From Sphingobacteriales bacterium (GTDB lineage Bacteria > Bacteroidota > Bacteroidia > Chitinophagales > Chitinophagaceae): a stretch of 35,741 bases of DNA. The stretch spans positions 1-35,741 of the forward strand of contig JACPUV010000032.1 of the NCBI GenBank assembly GCA_016192105.1. The letters are read 5' to 3'. The translations under genes and the position numbers were made by a program. A model generated the notes under the pieces. That model searched no databases. It was not told where the DNA came from and saw only the letters and a list, made by a program, of their open reading frames with translations. Positions 24,739 through 33,642 of this stretch are shown here, piece by piece (positions within the stretch are counted from its first letter, which is position 1; each line of letters starts with the position of its first letter).

Positions 24739-25920
24739 TTATGGTGATACAATTACTTTCTTTCCATCAATTTTAAAATGCACTTCCCCGGTCAGGGCCA
24801 GTTTTTCAAACACGCTTGATACATACTCATTTCTCGTAAGTTGCCCGGAAAAATGCAGGTTTACATTCCCTTTATAAATCACATCCACATCATACCAGCG
24901 GGAGATTTGCCGGAGAATCGATTTTAAATCCGCGCTCCGGAACTGGAACCGGCCGTTTTTCCAGGCCACCGCTTCTTCCGTATCCGCATTGTTCAGTACG
25001 CTGATATCCCCCGCCTTCGTTACCCCGGATTGTTGCCCCGGTTTCAGGAACCTGGTCGTGCCTTTCTCCGCATTGGCCGGTACGGATACTTTTACCATCC
25101 CTTCCAGCAGGGTCGTCTTTATGGTCGCCTCATCATCATAGGCGTTTACATTGAAATGGGTGCCCAAAACTTCAATTTCTGAAGAACTGGCCCTGACTTT
25201 GAAAGGTCTGTTTACATTTTTGGCCACTTCAAAATAAGCTTCCCCGGTAATCTCCACCTTGCGTTCAGCGCCGGAAAACAGGACCGGGAAGCGAATAGAA
25301 GAAGCTGCATTCAGCCAGACTTTAGTACCGTCTGATAAAGTAACCTGGTATTGCCCGCCACGGGGAGTTCTGATCGTGTTATAAAATGCCTCGTCATTTT
25401 CAGTAATCAGCTTTCCTCCGGATACATAAGCCAGTTGTCCGTTGTTCAGCTTCTCCACTTTAATAGTACCCTGCCGGGTCAGCATCCCGTCAGTTGCGCT
25501 GTCCAGTATGATCGAAGATCCATCAGCCAGGATAAGAACGGCTTTATCACCACCGGGGGCAATATCCACTTTTACGGGTGTGGCCGGTTCTTTTGTATTT
25601 GCCAGTTCCTGCTGGACCGGTTTTGCCTGTAAAAGCGCATAGATACCGGCTGTAATCACTAATAAAAGAATGGCTGCCGCAGGGATCTGCCATCTCCTGC
25701 GTGTGGTTCTTTGAACCGGGACCGGCACCTGCTGAATGGTAGTCAGCAAACGGTTCAGGATCGCATCGTTCAGTTCCTGTTCGGTTTTGGCGGTCAGTAA
25801 TTCAGTTTCGCTGTCATTAAAGGAATGATACCACTCATTTAAGCGCCGTAGTTCTTCCGCCGTGGCATGACCAGCCTGGTGTTTTTCGATCAGTTCAACG
25901 ATGTTTTCCGGAATTCTCAT
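24739..25920 (-). CDS. FecR-family anti-sigma factor
   Basis: A 393-residue single-pass membrane protein. The ATG at 25920 (MRIPENIVELIEKHQAGHAT) matches the usual family start. The cytoplasmic N-terminal helices (residues 1-70) should bind the ECF sigma factor. A membrane helix lies at about 79-97 (IPAAAILLLVITAGIYALL). The periplasmic FecR domain (about 170-275) has TPRGGQYQVTLSDGTKVWLNAASS, then GEAYFEVAKNVNRPFKV and VLGTHFNVNAY. A DUF4974/STN-like C-terminal domain (about 325-393; FEKLALTGEVHFKIDGKKVIV) should touch the STN domain of SusC. It lies 92 bases downstream of the sigma gene and relays glycan sensing across the envelope. Confidence 0.94.
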   Translation of the reverse strand: MRIPENIVELIEKHQAGHATAEELRRLNEWYHSFNDSETELLTAKTEQELNDAILNRLLTTIQQVPVPVQRTTRRRWQIPAAAILLLVITAGIYALLQAKPVQQELANTKEPATPVKVDIAPGGDKAVLILADGSSIILDSATDGMLTRQGTIKVEKLNNGQLAYVSGGKLITENDEAFYNTIRTPRGGQYQVTLSDGTKVWLNAASSIRFPVLFSGAERKVEITGEAYFEVAKNVNRPFKVRASSSEIEVLGTHFNVNAYDDEATIKTTLLEGMVKVSVPANAEKGTTRFLKPGQQSGVTKAGDISVLNNADTEEAVAWKNGRFQFRSADLKSILRQISRWYDVDVIYKGNVNLHFSGQLTRNEYVSSVFEKLALTGEVHFKIDGKKVIVSP

Positions 25921-26012
25921 ATACCGGTAAGTGTCCCGGGCAGGGCAAAGCACCTATGCGACTGACCTGATTTTTTTAAAAAAACAGGAAGGGATTCTCC
26001 GGTTACCGGGAA

Positions 26013-26570
26013 TCAGAATAAATGAAGGAATGTTTTGGCGGCCATCTTTAATTGTTTGAGCGCCTTATTCAGCTGGTTTTCAACTGTCTTTGGAGAAATA
26101 TTGAGTTCCCTGGCTATATGTTTTACCGGCATACCATTCTGGCGGCTATAGCGGAATATCAGCCGGCATTTTTCAGGAAGTTTCTCCACTTCGGTTTCCA
26201 CCAATTCCAGGATCCGTTTATAATGAAGGGCATTTTCGACCGGCATTTCTATCACGGCAGCCATTCCATAACTGCGTTTATACGCTCTTTCGCGTTCGAT
26301 TTTTTTTATCCTCGACAACACCATATACTTTACCGCGGTAGCCAGGTAATTTTCCAATAATTCTATATTGATTTTTTCGCGGTTGGCCCAAAGACTGACA
26401 AATACATCATGGACAATATCTTCCGCTGTCTGCATTTCCTTCAGCCGGGAATAGGCCATGGCAAATAATTTCTTCCAGTAGCGGTTGTAGAGTTCGGTAA
26501 AAGCGGCTTCATCCCCTTTACAAACCAGGCCCATTAGTATCCCATTATCATATAATTGATACTCCATCAT
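26013..26570 (-). CDS. ECF sigma factor of the utilisation locus
   Basis: A 185-residue sigma factor from the ATG at 26570, where MMEYQLYDNGILMGLVCKGD matches family starts; the longer frame from 26627 adds a spurious hydrophobic leader. Region 2 contains AFTELYNRYWKKLFAMAYSRL, AEDIVHDVFVSLWANRE and ENYLATAVKYMVLSRI. Region 4 contains LPEKCRLIFRYSRQNGMPVKHIA and the helix-turn-helix LNISPKTVENQLNKALKQLK, typical of Bacteroidota sigma factors paired with FecR. It should activate transcription of susC-susD and perhaps the enzyme operon when FecR is relieved. The gene is first in its operon; I could not find a clear promoter box in the 180 bases upstream. Confidence 0.94.
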   Translation of the reverse strand: MMEYQLYDNGILMGLVCKGDEAAFTELYNRYWKKLFAMAYSRLKEMQTAEDIVHDVFVSLWANREKINIELLENYLATAVKYMVLSRIKKIERERAYKRSYGMAAVIEMPVENALHYKRILELVETEVEKLPEKCRLIFRYSRQNGMPVKHIARELNISPKTVENQLNKALKQLKMAAKTFLHLF

Positions 26571-26750
26571 TTTAGCAATCGTAATTAAAAATAAGACAAA
26601 TCCCGTAACAACCATAAAATACAGCAAAGAACTATTGTATGATTTATATCACCGAACGAATGGCAGTCCTGAAATTAATTTCCGGCGGCAGCCATTTCAT
26701 CTGTTTTCCCCGGATGTTCTTTCGTGAAGAAGTCAGCAGACCAATAAGAA

Positions 26751-29690
26751 TCAATCCCTACCCAGTGCCCCGTACAATACCTCCACCGGGTGCAGGGCCC
26801 TTTTTCCTGTGCCATCCTTTACCTGGTGGCGGCAGGAAGTCCCCGAAGCCGCAATAATTTCCCCGGGGCCGGCCGCCCGGACTGCGGGAAATAATACCAG
26901 TTCGCCGACCTGCTGCGAAAGGGCATAATGTTCCTTTTCATACCCGAAACCGCCCGCCATTCCGCAGCAGCCGGAAGGAATCAGGCTGGCTGAATAATTT
27001 TCCGGTATCTCCAGGCATTCCCGGATACAGGATTGCAGAGAAAAGGATTTCTGGTAACAGTGACCGTGTATCAGTATCCGTTTTTCCCCGCTGCTAAAAA
27101 GGGCGCGGCTGATCCGCCCGGATTTAAATTCTTCCGCAATAAACTCCTCAATGGTAAAGGCCGCTTTGGCAAGCGCCATGGCCCCGGCTTTATTTTCCGG
27201 TTCAGCAAGATCCGGATATTCATCCCGGAAGCTCAGGATGGCCGATGGCTCAATTCCAAGTAACGGTTCGGCCGTACTAATGATGCCGGCGAGCAACCGG
27301 ATATTCCGGTTCGCGATCTCCTTTGCTTTCTTCACCAGTCCTTTTGACAAATATGTTCTTCCGCTCTCTGTATGCTCCGGTATGATCACGTCATATCCCA
27401 TCGCCTCCAACAGGAGGATGGCCTTCTTCCCGATCTCCGCATCATTATAATTCGTAAACTCATCGCAGAAGAAATACACCCTTCTCCCCTGTGTCAAAGC
27501 TCCGGTGGGCCGTTTTGATTTTTGATTTTTATACCAGTGAAGCAGGGTTTCTTTCGCCAGCTTTGGCATCGTTCTGTCCGGGTGAAACCCCACTACCCGG
27601 TGCGCCATCTTCCTGAAAAAAGGAACCCCGTAAAACCAATTGAATGCAGCGGAAAACCGGGAGAGAATCTTCATCTGCCGGCTGAAATCAGCGATCAGCT
27701 TTGCCCGGAAAGGCACCCCTTTCTTATCGTAGTACTGTTGTAAGAATTCCGCCTTCATCCGGGCCACATCCACGCCCGAGGGGCATTCCGTCCGGCAGCC
27801 CTTGCAACTGAGGCAGAGGTCCATGATCTCTTTGATCTCTTCGTGATGGAAAGGCTGCGGATCCTGTTCATTGCTCAGGAACTGGCGCAATACATTGGCG
27901 CGGGCCCGGGTGCTGTCTTTCTCCAGGCGGGTGGCCATATAACTCGGACACATCACACCGCCACTGGCCGGCATCTTGCGGCAGTCACCGGAACCCGAAC
28001 ATTTCTCCGCCAGCCGCAGTATCCCGTCATTGGCAGAAAAATCAAAATGGGTGCTGAGCAGGCGGCCGGCCGGTTTTTGCTGTACCCGCAGATGTGTATC
28101 CATGGCCGGCGTTCCCGTGATCTTTCCCGCATTGAAAATATGCAGCGGGTCGAAGATTTCTTTTATCTTTTTAAATAATGTATAGGTTTCCTCACCGACA
28201 ACAGCCGGGATATATTCCCCTCTCAGTCTTCCGTCACCGTGTTCACCGGATAAAGAGCCCTTGTATTTTTTTACCAGTTCAACCGTTTCTGCCAGTATTT
28301 CCCGGAATGTTTTCAGTCCTTCAGGGCTTTTTAAATTGATAATCGGTTCCACATGTACTTCCCCTGCACCGGCATGTGCATAATAAGAAGCTTTTACCTG
28401 GTGCCTGGCCAGCAATTCCTGCAGGTCGGCCATATAAGCAGGCAGGTCATTTGCCGGAACCGCGCAATCCTCGATCAGGTTCACCGGCTGCGCATCGCCT
28501 TTAAGATTACGCAATAAACCCAGACCCGCCTTCCGCACATCCCAGGCATATTTGGTTTGCTCATTGTATAAGACAGGCCAGGCAAAACCTACCTGCTTTT
28601 CCTGTAAGTCCTGCACAAGTGCCGCTGCTTTTCCTTTTGCCTCCTCCGCCTGATGTTCCATAAACTCCACCATCAGGATGGCGGCCGGATCGCCCTCAAT
28701 AAAAAAACGGTTCCTGCTGTATTCCGGGTGCCCGATCGTGAAATCCATGATATGTTTATCGACCAGTTCCGATGCCATGGGCCGGTGTTTCAACGCCAGC
28801 TTATTGGCTTCCATGGCTTCAATGATGGAATGGCAATGAATACAGACCACAGCGGTTTCCTTTGGCGGAAGATCAATCAGGTTCAGTTTCACCTCCGTTA
28901 CAAAAACCAGGGTCCCTTCCGACCCGGCGATCAGTTTGCATACGTTAAAAGGTTCTCCCTGCCCGGAAAAGGGCTGCATGGCCAGTAAGCTGTCCAGCGC
29001 ATAACCCGTATTACGCCGATGCACAGCCGCAGCCGGGAAATGATCCCGGACCAGCTGTTGATTGCGGGGATCCGACAGCAATTGATCCAGCGCGGAGTAA
29101 ACCTGTTGTTTGAACGGGTTGGTTGGCGCAGCCTGCCGGATATCCTCTGCTTTAAACAGGGCTTCAGAACCATCACTCAGCAATGCCGTTATTTCCAGTA
29201 CATGGTCCCGGGCCGAGCCCCAGACAATGCTGTGCAGGCCGCAGGAATTATTCCCGAGCATGCCCCCGATCATTGCCCGGCTTGCCGTGGAGGTTTCGGG
29301 TCCGTACATCAGCCCTGCTGACGCCAGGAAATGGTTCAGGTCATCGCGGATCACACCCGGTTGCACCCGCACCCATTTCTCCGCCTTATTAAGTTCGATG
29401 ATTTTTGTAAAGTACTTCGAAATATCCACCACGATCCCGTTTCCCACCACCTGCCCGGCCAACGAAGTACCGGCCGCCCTTGGGATCAGTGTGGTTTTAT
29501 GATCCCCGGCAAACGAAACCAGTTTTTTTATATCGGCCACTGAAGCCGGTATGGCAACCGCAAGCGGCTTTTCCTGGTAAACCGAGGCATCAGTGGAATA
29601 GGCCATCAGCTGTGCCTGGTGTATGGCACTGTTATCAAAAAATAAAAGTCCATCCAGGGTTTGATCCAGCCGGGCTAATGGTTCACGCAT
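26751..29690 (-). CDS. FAD-linked oxidase fused to Fe-S and CCG domains (YdiJ-like)
   Basis: A 979-residue cytosolic or membrane-associated dehydrogenase. An FAD-binding type 4 (PCMH) domain covers about 45-210, with PRAAGTSLAGQVVGNGIVVDIS and ASRAMIGGMLGNNSCG. A GlcD/D-lactate-type C-terminal domain follows at about 280-540, with HAGAGEVHVEPI and SGEHGDGRLRGEYI. A double 4Fe-4S ferredoxin region (CSGSGDC and CLSCKGCRTECPSGV, about 575-660) comes next. CCG motifs near the end (GHCYQKS, SGCCGMAGGFGYE) close the protein. This order equals E. coli YdiJ, a D-2-hydroxyglutarate dehydrogenase; D-lactate or glycolate are alternative substrates. It passes electrons from a 2-hydroxy acid to the respiratory chain. 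It is probably monocistronic. Confidence 0.92.
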   Translation of the reverse strand: MREPLARLDQTLDGLLFFDNSAIHQAQLMAYSTDASVYQEKPLAVAIPASVADIKKLVSFAGDHKTTLIPRAAGTSLAGQVVGNGIVVDISKYFTKIIELNKAEKWVRVQPGVIRDDLNHFLASAGLMYGPETSTASRAMIGGMLGNNSCGLHSIVWGSARDHVLEITALLSDGSEALFKAEDIRQAAPTNPFKQQVYSALDQLLSDPRNQQLVRDHFPAAAVHRRNTGYALDSLLAMQPFSGQGEPFNVCKLIAGSEGTLVFVTEVKLNLIDLPPKETAVVCIHCHSIIEAMEANKLALKHRPMASELVDKHIMDFTIGHPEYSRNRFFIEGDPAAILMVEFMEHQAEEAKGKAAALVQDLQEKQVGFAWPVLYNEQTKYAWDVRKAGLGLLRNLKGDAQPVNLIEDCAVPANDLPAYMADLQELLARHQVKASYYAHAGAGEVHVEPIINLKSPEGLKTFREILAETVELVKKYKGSLSGEHGDGRLRGEYIPAVVGEETYTLFKKIKEIFDPLHIFNAGKITGTPAMDTHLRVQQKPAGRLLSTHFDFSANDGILRLAEKCSGSGDCRKMPASGGVMCPSYMATRLEKDSTRARANVLRQFLSNEQDPQPFHHEEIKEIMDLCLSCKGCRTECPSGVDVARMKAEFLQQYYDKKGVPFRAKLIADFSRQMKILSRFSAAFNWFYGVPFFRKMAHRVVGFHPDRTMPKLAKETLLHWYKNQKSKRPTGALTQGRRVYFFCDEFTNYNDAEIGKKAILLLEAMGYDVIIPEHTESGRTYLSKGLVKKAKEIANRNIRLLAGIISTAEPLLGIEPSAILSFRDEYPDLAEPENKAGAMALAKAAFTIEEFIAEEFKSGRISRALFSSGEKRILIHGHCYQKSFSLQSCIRECLEIPENYSASLIPSGCCGMAGGFGYEKEHYALSQQVGELVLFPAVRAAGPGEIIAASGTSCRHQVKDGTGKRALHPVEVLYGALGRD

Positions 29691-29712
29691 ATAACGTCTG
29701 CATTGTTCTATC

Positions 29713-29747
29713 CAAATTTAGTTCCTTTAAGGGAGGAAGCGGGTAAA
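29713..29747 (-). promoter_or_regulatory. Putative promoter of the YdiJ-like gene
   Basis: On the minus strand TAAATTTG (29720-29713) is a perfect -7 box, preceded by TTTA (29747-29744) at 23 bases. It predicts a start near 29706 and a leader of about 16 bases before the ATG at 29690. Confidence 0.42.
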
Positions 29748-29764
29748 TTCAGCGATGGATTCTA

Positions 29765-30247
29765 TCAACCTGCCGCTTTTAGCGCTTTCTTCCGGTTCTT
29801 TTTGAAAATCCTGAATGCCTCACCGTTAAAATAAGAAACGGCCTGTTGCATGGCTCCTTTGCGGGTCAGTTTATCCGTGGTTTCAATGGCAGTAACCCGA
29901 CCGGCAAGTCCTTTTTCTTTTTCTATGACATTGTTTAGTCCCTCTTTGGCTTTACCCGGACCGAATAAGTAAAGAAATTGATCCTGCTGCAGGTGAGCGA
30001 TCAGGTTTTTAAAAAAATGCTGGCGCTGGTTGCGTTGACGCTGTTGTTTTTTTTCCTGGTCATTCAGAAAGGACTGGCCAAAACGCGCCATTACTTTCCC
30101 TTCTCCGGGTACGCGTATCCTGGATTCTACCCCGGAAACCAATTTCTCCACAACAGGTGCGGCTTCATCCTCCAGGTGAATGATATAGGCTGTTTCCTGG
30201 TCAAGCCAGATACCGGCTTTTTTTTCAGGCGGCTTTATCTTTTTCAT
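29765..30247 (-). CDS. Small eRF1-domain-2-like / host-attachment-like protein
   Basis: A 160-residue cytosolic protein. It shows the pattern of a widespread family of short uncharacterised proteins with an eRF1 domain-2-like fold. It opens with AGIWLDQETAYIIHL (family: WIDH-x-x-A), has an RQHFFKNLIAHLQQDQFLYLFGPGKAKEGL middle where GPG-x-AK is most conserved, then AIETTDKLTRKGAMQQAVSYF near the end. Relatives are sometimes annotated as translation-related or host attachment proteins; the function is unknown. The tail is very basic (KKNRKKALKAAG). Two ATGs are possible, at 30247 and 30265; I prefer MKKIKPPEKKAG at 30247. A 14-bp palindrome lies just upstream of the longer start. Confidence 0.7.
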   Translation of the reverse strand: MKKIKPPEKKAGIWLDQETAYIIHLEDEAAPVVEKLVSGVESRIRVPGEGKVMARFGQSFLNDQEKKQQRQRNQRQHFFKNLIAHLQQDQFLYLFGPGKAKEGLNNVIEKEKGLAGRVTAIETTDKLTRKGAMQQAVSYFNGEAFRIFKKNRKKALKAAG

Positions 30248-30265
30248 GATAGGCTGTTTTATCAT

Positions 30266-30279
30266 CAGGGATATCCCTG
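30266..30279. repeat. Perfect 14-bp palindrome upstream of the eRF1-like gene
   Basis: CAGGGATATCCCTG reads the same on both strands and ends one base before the upstream candidate ATG (30265). It could be an operator for a dimeric regulator or a small start-site hairpin. No second copy is visible nearby. The remainder of the gap to 30358 holds a weak CCTCAT/ATGAGG hairpin (30322-30341) with a poor T-run. Confidence 0.35.
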
Positions 30280-30358
30280 TACCAAAATTCCATTACCGGC
30301 GGGGGCAGAACAAAGAATCGTCCTCATAAAGAAAGATGAGGTTCCTCAAGAAACCCGT

Positions 30359-31654
30359 TTATTTAAGCAGCCGGTAAATATCCTTATAATTGAGCATCTT
30401 GCCCTTACTGTCTGCCTGGACAGGCATATAAACCACAAAAACCGGTACAGGTGCCAGCAGTTTCTGGTAAACGGGCTTCTGTTCCCGGAAACAGGATTGC
30501 AGGAATGCGGTATCCAGTTTATGGGATAGCAGGTGGTTTCCCAGCTCAATGGGGTCTTCCAGCCGGATACAACCATGACTGAAATAACGGGATGCGGAAA
30601 AGAAAGCGGTTTTGTTGTTGGTATCATGCAGGTACACCCCGTATGGCGTATTAATATTGAATTTTATCACCCCCAGGGCATTGTCGCAGCCGGTTGACTG
30701 CCGGATTGTGTACGGAAAATACCCGGCGTGAAAAGAAGACCAGTTCAACCGGTGATGATTGACCACACGGCCACTCCCGTCAATCACCTGCATATTCTTT
30801 GCGTCCAGCCAGGAGGGATTGTTCTTTATTATGGGCAAATATTCATTAAACGTAATACTCCTTGGCACATACCAGTACGGGTATAAGATTGCCTGGTCAC
30901 ACCAGGCCGCAAAACGGGGTGTGGGGGTGGAAGGTTTTCCCAGCACCGTTTTCATATTCAGCAGCAGTTTCCCTTTTTCATAATAATACAGCCGGGCAGC
31001 AGGCTGGTTCACCACGATCAGCTGGTCAAAACGGAAATGATGGATCCAGCGGTAATAATTCATGGAGACCCGGAGCCGCTGTACAGAATCCTTCCGGTTC
31101 TTTTTTTGTTGCCGGACCAGTTCTTTCTTCAGGTACAGGTAGGCCGAATCCGCCGGTTCCAGTAATTCGGCGGTCAGGCTTAACGCTGCTGCTGATTTCA
31201 CCTGCAGCAGGCAAAGCAGGATCTTGTCTTCATCCGCCGTGGCGTATTTTTCAGAGACCGCGTCAAAACCCACCCAGGGTTTGAGCCGATACCCCTGGAA
31301 GATATCTTTGAAGACGGCAATAGCGGCATCCGTAAAGTAGCGGTCATTTCCCATCCGCAGCAGTGAATCGGTCTCCCCACCCTCCACCTCCCTTTTTAAA
31401 ACGGATAAATGATATTTTTCCGCAATCAGCCCGTAATAAGCGGCGGTATCCATCAGGATGAGCAGCTGGTTCCTTAATAAAAAAGCTTCCCCGTCATTGG
31501 AAAACCAGAAAAGAGTACCCCCGTTTTGCTGGTAAAACCGGTCAACCAGTGCCGGATAAATAAGGGATTCCCCTTTCGGATTGCCTGCCTTCAGGGGTAC
31601 AGGAACCATGTTTATAATCAGGATAAAACAAACCGGGAAGAACCACTGTTTCAT
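30359..31654 (-). CDS. L,D-transpeptidase (YcbB/LdtD-like, YkuD domain)
   Basis: A 431-residue exported protein with an N-terminal signal segment (FFPVCFILIINMVPVPLKAG). Residues 35-200 are an alpha-helical scaffold like that of YcbB. The YkuD catalytic domain covers about 215-395 and starts at DQLIVVNQPAARLYYYEKGK. The signature H-x-G-C pattern is FSHGCIRLEDP, with catalytic Cys362 and His360, preceded by GVYLHDT. These enzymes form 3-3 peptidoglycan cross-links or attach proteins to stem peptides in the periplasm. YcbB-type proteins usually carry a PG-binding module; none is obvious here, so this is a compact form. It lies 77 bases downstream of the Na/Pi gene on the same strand. Confidence 0.9.
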   Translation of the reverse strand: MKQWFFPVCFILIINMVPVPLKAGNPKGESLIYPALVDRFYQQNGGTLFWFSNDGEAFLLRNQLLILMDTAAYYGLIAEKYHLSVLKREVEGGETDSLLRMGNDRYFTDAAIAVFKDIFQGYRLKPWVGFDAVSEKYATADEDKILLCLLQVKSAAALSLTAELLEPADSAYLYLKKELVRQQKKNRKDSVQRLRVSMNYYRWIHHFRFDQLIVVNQPAARLYYYEKGKLLLNMKTVLGKPSTPTPRFAAWCDQAILYPYWYVPRSITFNEYLPIIKNNPSWLDAKNMQVIDGSGRVVNHHRLNWSSFHAGYFPYTIRQSTGCDNALGVIKFNINTPYGVYLHDTNNKTAFFSASRYFSHGCIRLEDPIELGNHLLSHKLDTAFLQSCFREQKPVYQKLLAPVPVFVVYMPVQADSKGKMLNYKDIYRLLK

Positions 31655-31731
31655 TACCTCTAATATGCAGCCTTAAAAAGCAAAAACAAATGAACCGCAT
31701 CAAGCGGGACTATGAGAGATGTCAGTACCGC

Positions 31732-33402
31732 TCAGCGGATAAAGCCCGGAAGCTCATCAAAATACTTTGCCTGTTCCTTATCGAAGAGAAGATCCTTTAC
31801 ACCGAATAAAATGGATTTATAGGCTGTAAAGATCTCCCGGTTGAAATTCAGCAGCGTGGTGATCTCTGTTTCATTTACGGATCCCGCCGTGGTTTCGCGG
31901 TACAGGTCTTTTAAGGATTGGGTATATCCGGTGGTCACCTGCTGGTACAAACGGGCCAGTTCCGCGAACCGCGCTGCCGGCGCCGATTTTTCAATCCCGT
32001 ACACTTCTTTACAGAACCTATCCATCAGCTCCCGGTTTTTCAGGTAATACGCATACTTGATATCATTCGCCGAGTTTTCCAGCTGTTCCATATCCGGGAT
32101 CGCGTCTTTCATGCTTTTAGCGGCATACATCAGGTTCCGGACCGAGGAGATCAGCCGGTTGGCCTTTTCCAGTTCCTCCCGTTCTGCCACATGCTTCTGT
32201 AACTGAATATAAAACTGGTGCAGTTCCCCGTGAAGGAGTTTGATATACTCATATTTTCCTGGGACCGTTTTTCCGGTAAACCCGGCAGGCAGTTCCATTT
32301 CCTGCTGAAAAGGGTTACTCCATTCATGGCTATGCCAGGCATAGTCCAGCACGATGTGAAAGAAATACGTGCTTTCATTTTCCATCGCTACCAGGGCGGC
32401 TGATGGAACCAGGGGAGATACTTTATGAATAAAATGGGACTCCTCTTTGTTTTCGGCATACCGTTTTTCAAGAAAACGCCCGATCTTCCCGAGAAAGGGA
32501 GAAAAGAAGAGAATGGTCAGCAAGTTTACCAGGCTCTGAAAGAATACCAGGGCCAGCAGGCTGTTCCGGATTCCCAGCACTTCCTGCACAAAGTGGCTTA
32601 GGGGGGCCAGGAAGATCAACACCAGTCCTACCGTTACCATATTGAAAAGGAAATTGCCCAATGCCACTCTTTTTTTGGCAGCGGCACCATTTATACCTGC
32701 AATAAATAATTTGATCGTAGTCCCCAGTTCAGAACCCAGGATAATGCCTACCGCATCATTAAACTGAATTACCCCTGTATAAAGGGCGCTCAGGGCGATC
32801 GCCATCGTGGCGGAACTGCTTTGGATCAGGGTTGTAATAACAAAGCCGGCCCCGAAAAATACAAGGAGCGGTGCCCCGGCATACTGTCCCGGGTCGAGTA
32901 TTGTTACCAGGCCTTCCATTCCTGTACGGATATAGCCAAGACCGATAAATAAGAAACTGAAGCCCAGGAAAAAGCGGCACCAGTTGTACCATCTGCCAGC
33001 CCGGTTAAATAAGGCATAACCGAGCCCGGCCAATCCGGCCACCGGCAATGCCACCTGTTCAATGTTTACAGTAAAACCCGCCCCGGCCATGATCCAGCCG
33101 GTAACCGTGGTTCCCAGGTTGGCTCCCAGCAGAACCGCCAGTGCATTTTGCATCGTGATGATCCCGGCCCCCACAAAGGCCAGTACCATCAGGGAGGTTA
33201 CCGAACTGCTTTGCAAAGCAGCGGTTACCAGGGCTCCGCCACCGATGGCTTTTACCCGGCTGGCGGTTTGCTTCCGTAAAAATAATTTGAACTGCCGGCC
33301 GGCCAGTTGATGCAATGATTCTTCCATCCAGCGGATTCCCAGCAAAAAAATGGCCACCCCGGCCAGCATTTTCCAAAAGTCAACAGAAAAGGTCATAGCC
33401 AT
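31732..33402 (-). CDS. Na/Pi cotransporter family protein with PhoU-like C-terminal domain
   Basis: A 556-residue inner-membrane protein. Two inverted Na/Pi repeats each carry the QSSS signature: ALQSSSVTSL (64-67) and LIQSSSATMA (194-197). GANLGTTVTG and GSELGTTIKLF are the paired G-x-x-LGTT turns. About nine helices extend to residue 310. Residues 330-556 are a soluble, helical PhoU-like domain (LHQFYIQLQKHVAEREELEKAN). The family (NptA/YjbB-like) moves phosphate with sodium, often as an exporter in bacteria. The start could be Met1 or Met3. A terminator lies just upstream, so the gene has its own promoter or relies on read-through. Confidence 0.92.
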   Translation of the reverse strand: MAMTFSVDFWKMLAGVAIFLLGIRWMEESLHQLAGRQFKLFLRKQTASRVKAIGGGALVTAALQSSSVTSLMVLAFVGAGIITMQNALAVLLGANLGTTVTGWIMAGAGFTVNIEQVALPVAGLAGLGYALFNRAGRWYNWCRFFLGFSFLFIGLGYIRTGMEGLVTILDPGQYAGAPLLVFFGAGFVITTLIQSSSATMAIALSALYTGVIQFNDAVGIILGSELGTTIKLFIAGINGAAAKKRVALGNFLFNMVTVGLVLIFLAPLSHFVQEVLGIRNSLLALVFFQSLVNLLTILFFSPFLGKIGRFLEKRYAENKEESHFIHKVSPLVPSAALVAMENESTYFFHIVLDYAWHSHEWSNPFQQEMELPAGFTGKTVPGKYEYIKLLHGELHQFYIQLQKHVAEREELEKANRLISSVRNLMYAAKSMKDAIPDMEQLENSANDIKYAYYLKNRELMDRFCKEVYGIEKSAPAARFAELARLYQQVTTGYTQSLKDLYRETTAGSVNETEITTLLNFNREIFTAYKSILFGVKDLLFDKEQAKYFDELPGFIR

Positions 33403-33408
33403 AAATTA

Positions 33409-33436
33409 AAAAACCGGGGCCCTGATCAACCCCGGT
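33409..33436 (-). terminator. Terminator of the small membrane-protein transcript
   Basis: AAACCGGGG and CCCCGGTTT form a perfect 9-bp stem with a 10-base loop (33409-33436). On the minus strand it is followed by TTTAAT, giving a run of six T residues. It sits 18 bases past the stop of the 56-codon gene and just before the Na/Pi start. Confidence 0.82.
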
Positions 33437-33453
33437 TTGTACGAATGCAATTC

Positions 33454-33624
33454 TCAGGAGAACGGAGAGCACTCCTGTATAAAAAACCGGTATAAATTCA
33501 TCAGCAATGCCCCGGCTGCTTTCTTTTTTACCAGCAAAAACAATACCCCAAACAGGGCTATTCCACCCACCCAAGCTGCCAGGCCCGGGTCCAGGGCAAA
33601 TTCCGGAGGACTGATTGCATTCAC
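33454..33624 (-). CDS. Small single-pass membrane protein, 56 residues
   Basis: A GTG-started frame (33624) of 56 codons ending at TGA 33454-33456. It reads NAISPPEFALDPG, then a membrane helix AAWVGGIALFGVLFLLV (residues 16-32), then KKKAAGALLMNLYRFF, a layout of N-out, C-in with a positive-inside turn. It has a plausible minus-strand promoter just upstream and a strong terminator just downstream, which is why I believe it. No family is recognised. The open frames in this stretch on the other strand look like shadows. The alternative is that the region makes a non-coding RNA of about 230 bases. Confidence 0.5.
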   Translation of the reverse strand: MNAISPPEFALDPGLAAWVGGIALFGVLFLLVKKKAAGALLMNLYRFFIQECSPFS

Positions 33625-33642
33625 GGATCTTATTCTTTTGTT

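Noticed and set aside
26671..26682. GAAATTAATTTC palindrome between the dehydrogenase and sigma genes.
   Set aside because: A 12-bp A/T-rich palindrome with no position-specific context is likely to be chance.
30322..30341. CCTCAT/ATGAGG hairpin after the L,D-transpeptidase gene as a terminator.
   Set aside because: The stem is only 6 bp and the following minus-strand sequence is not a continuous T-run.
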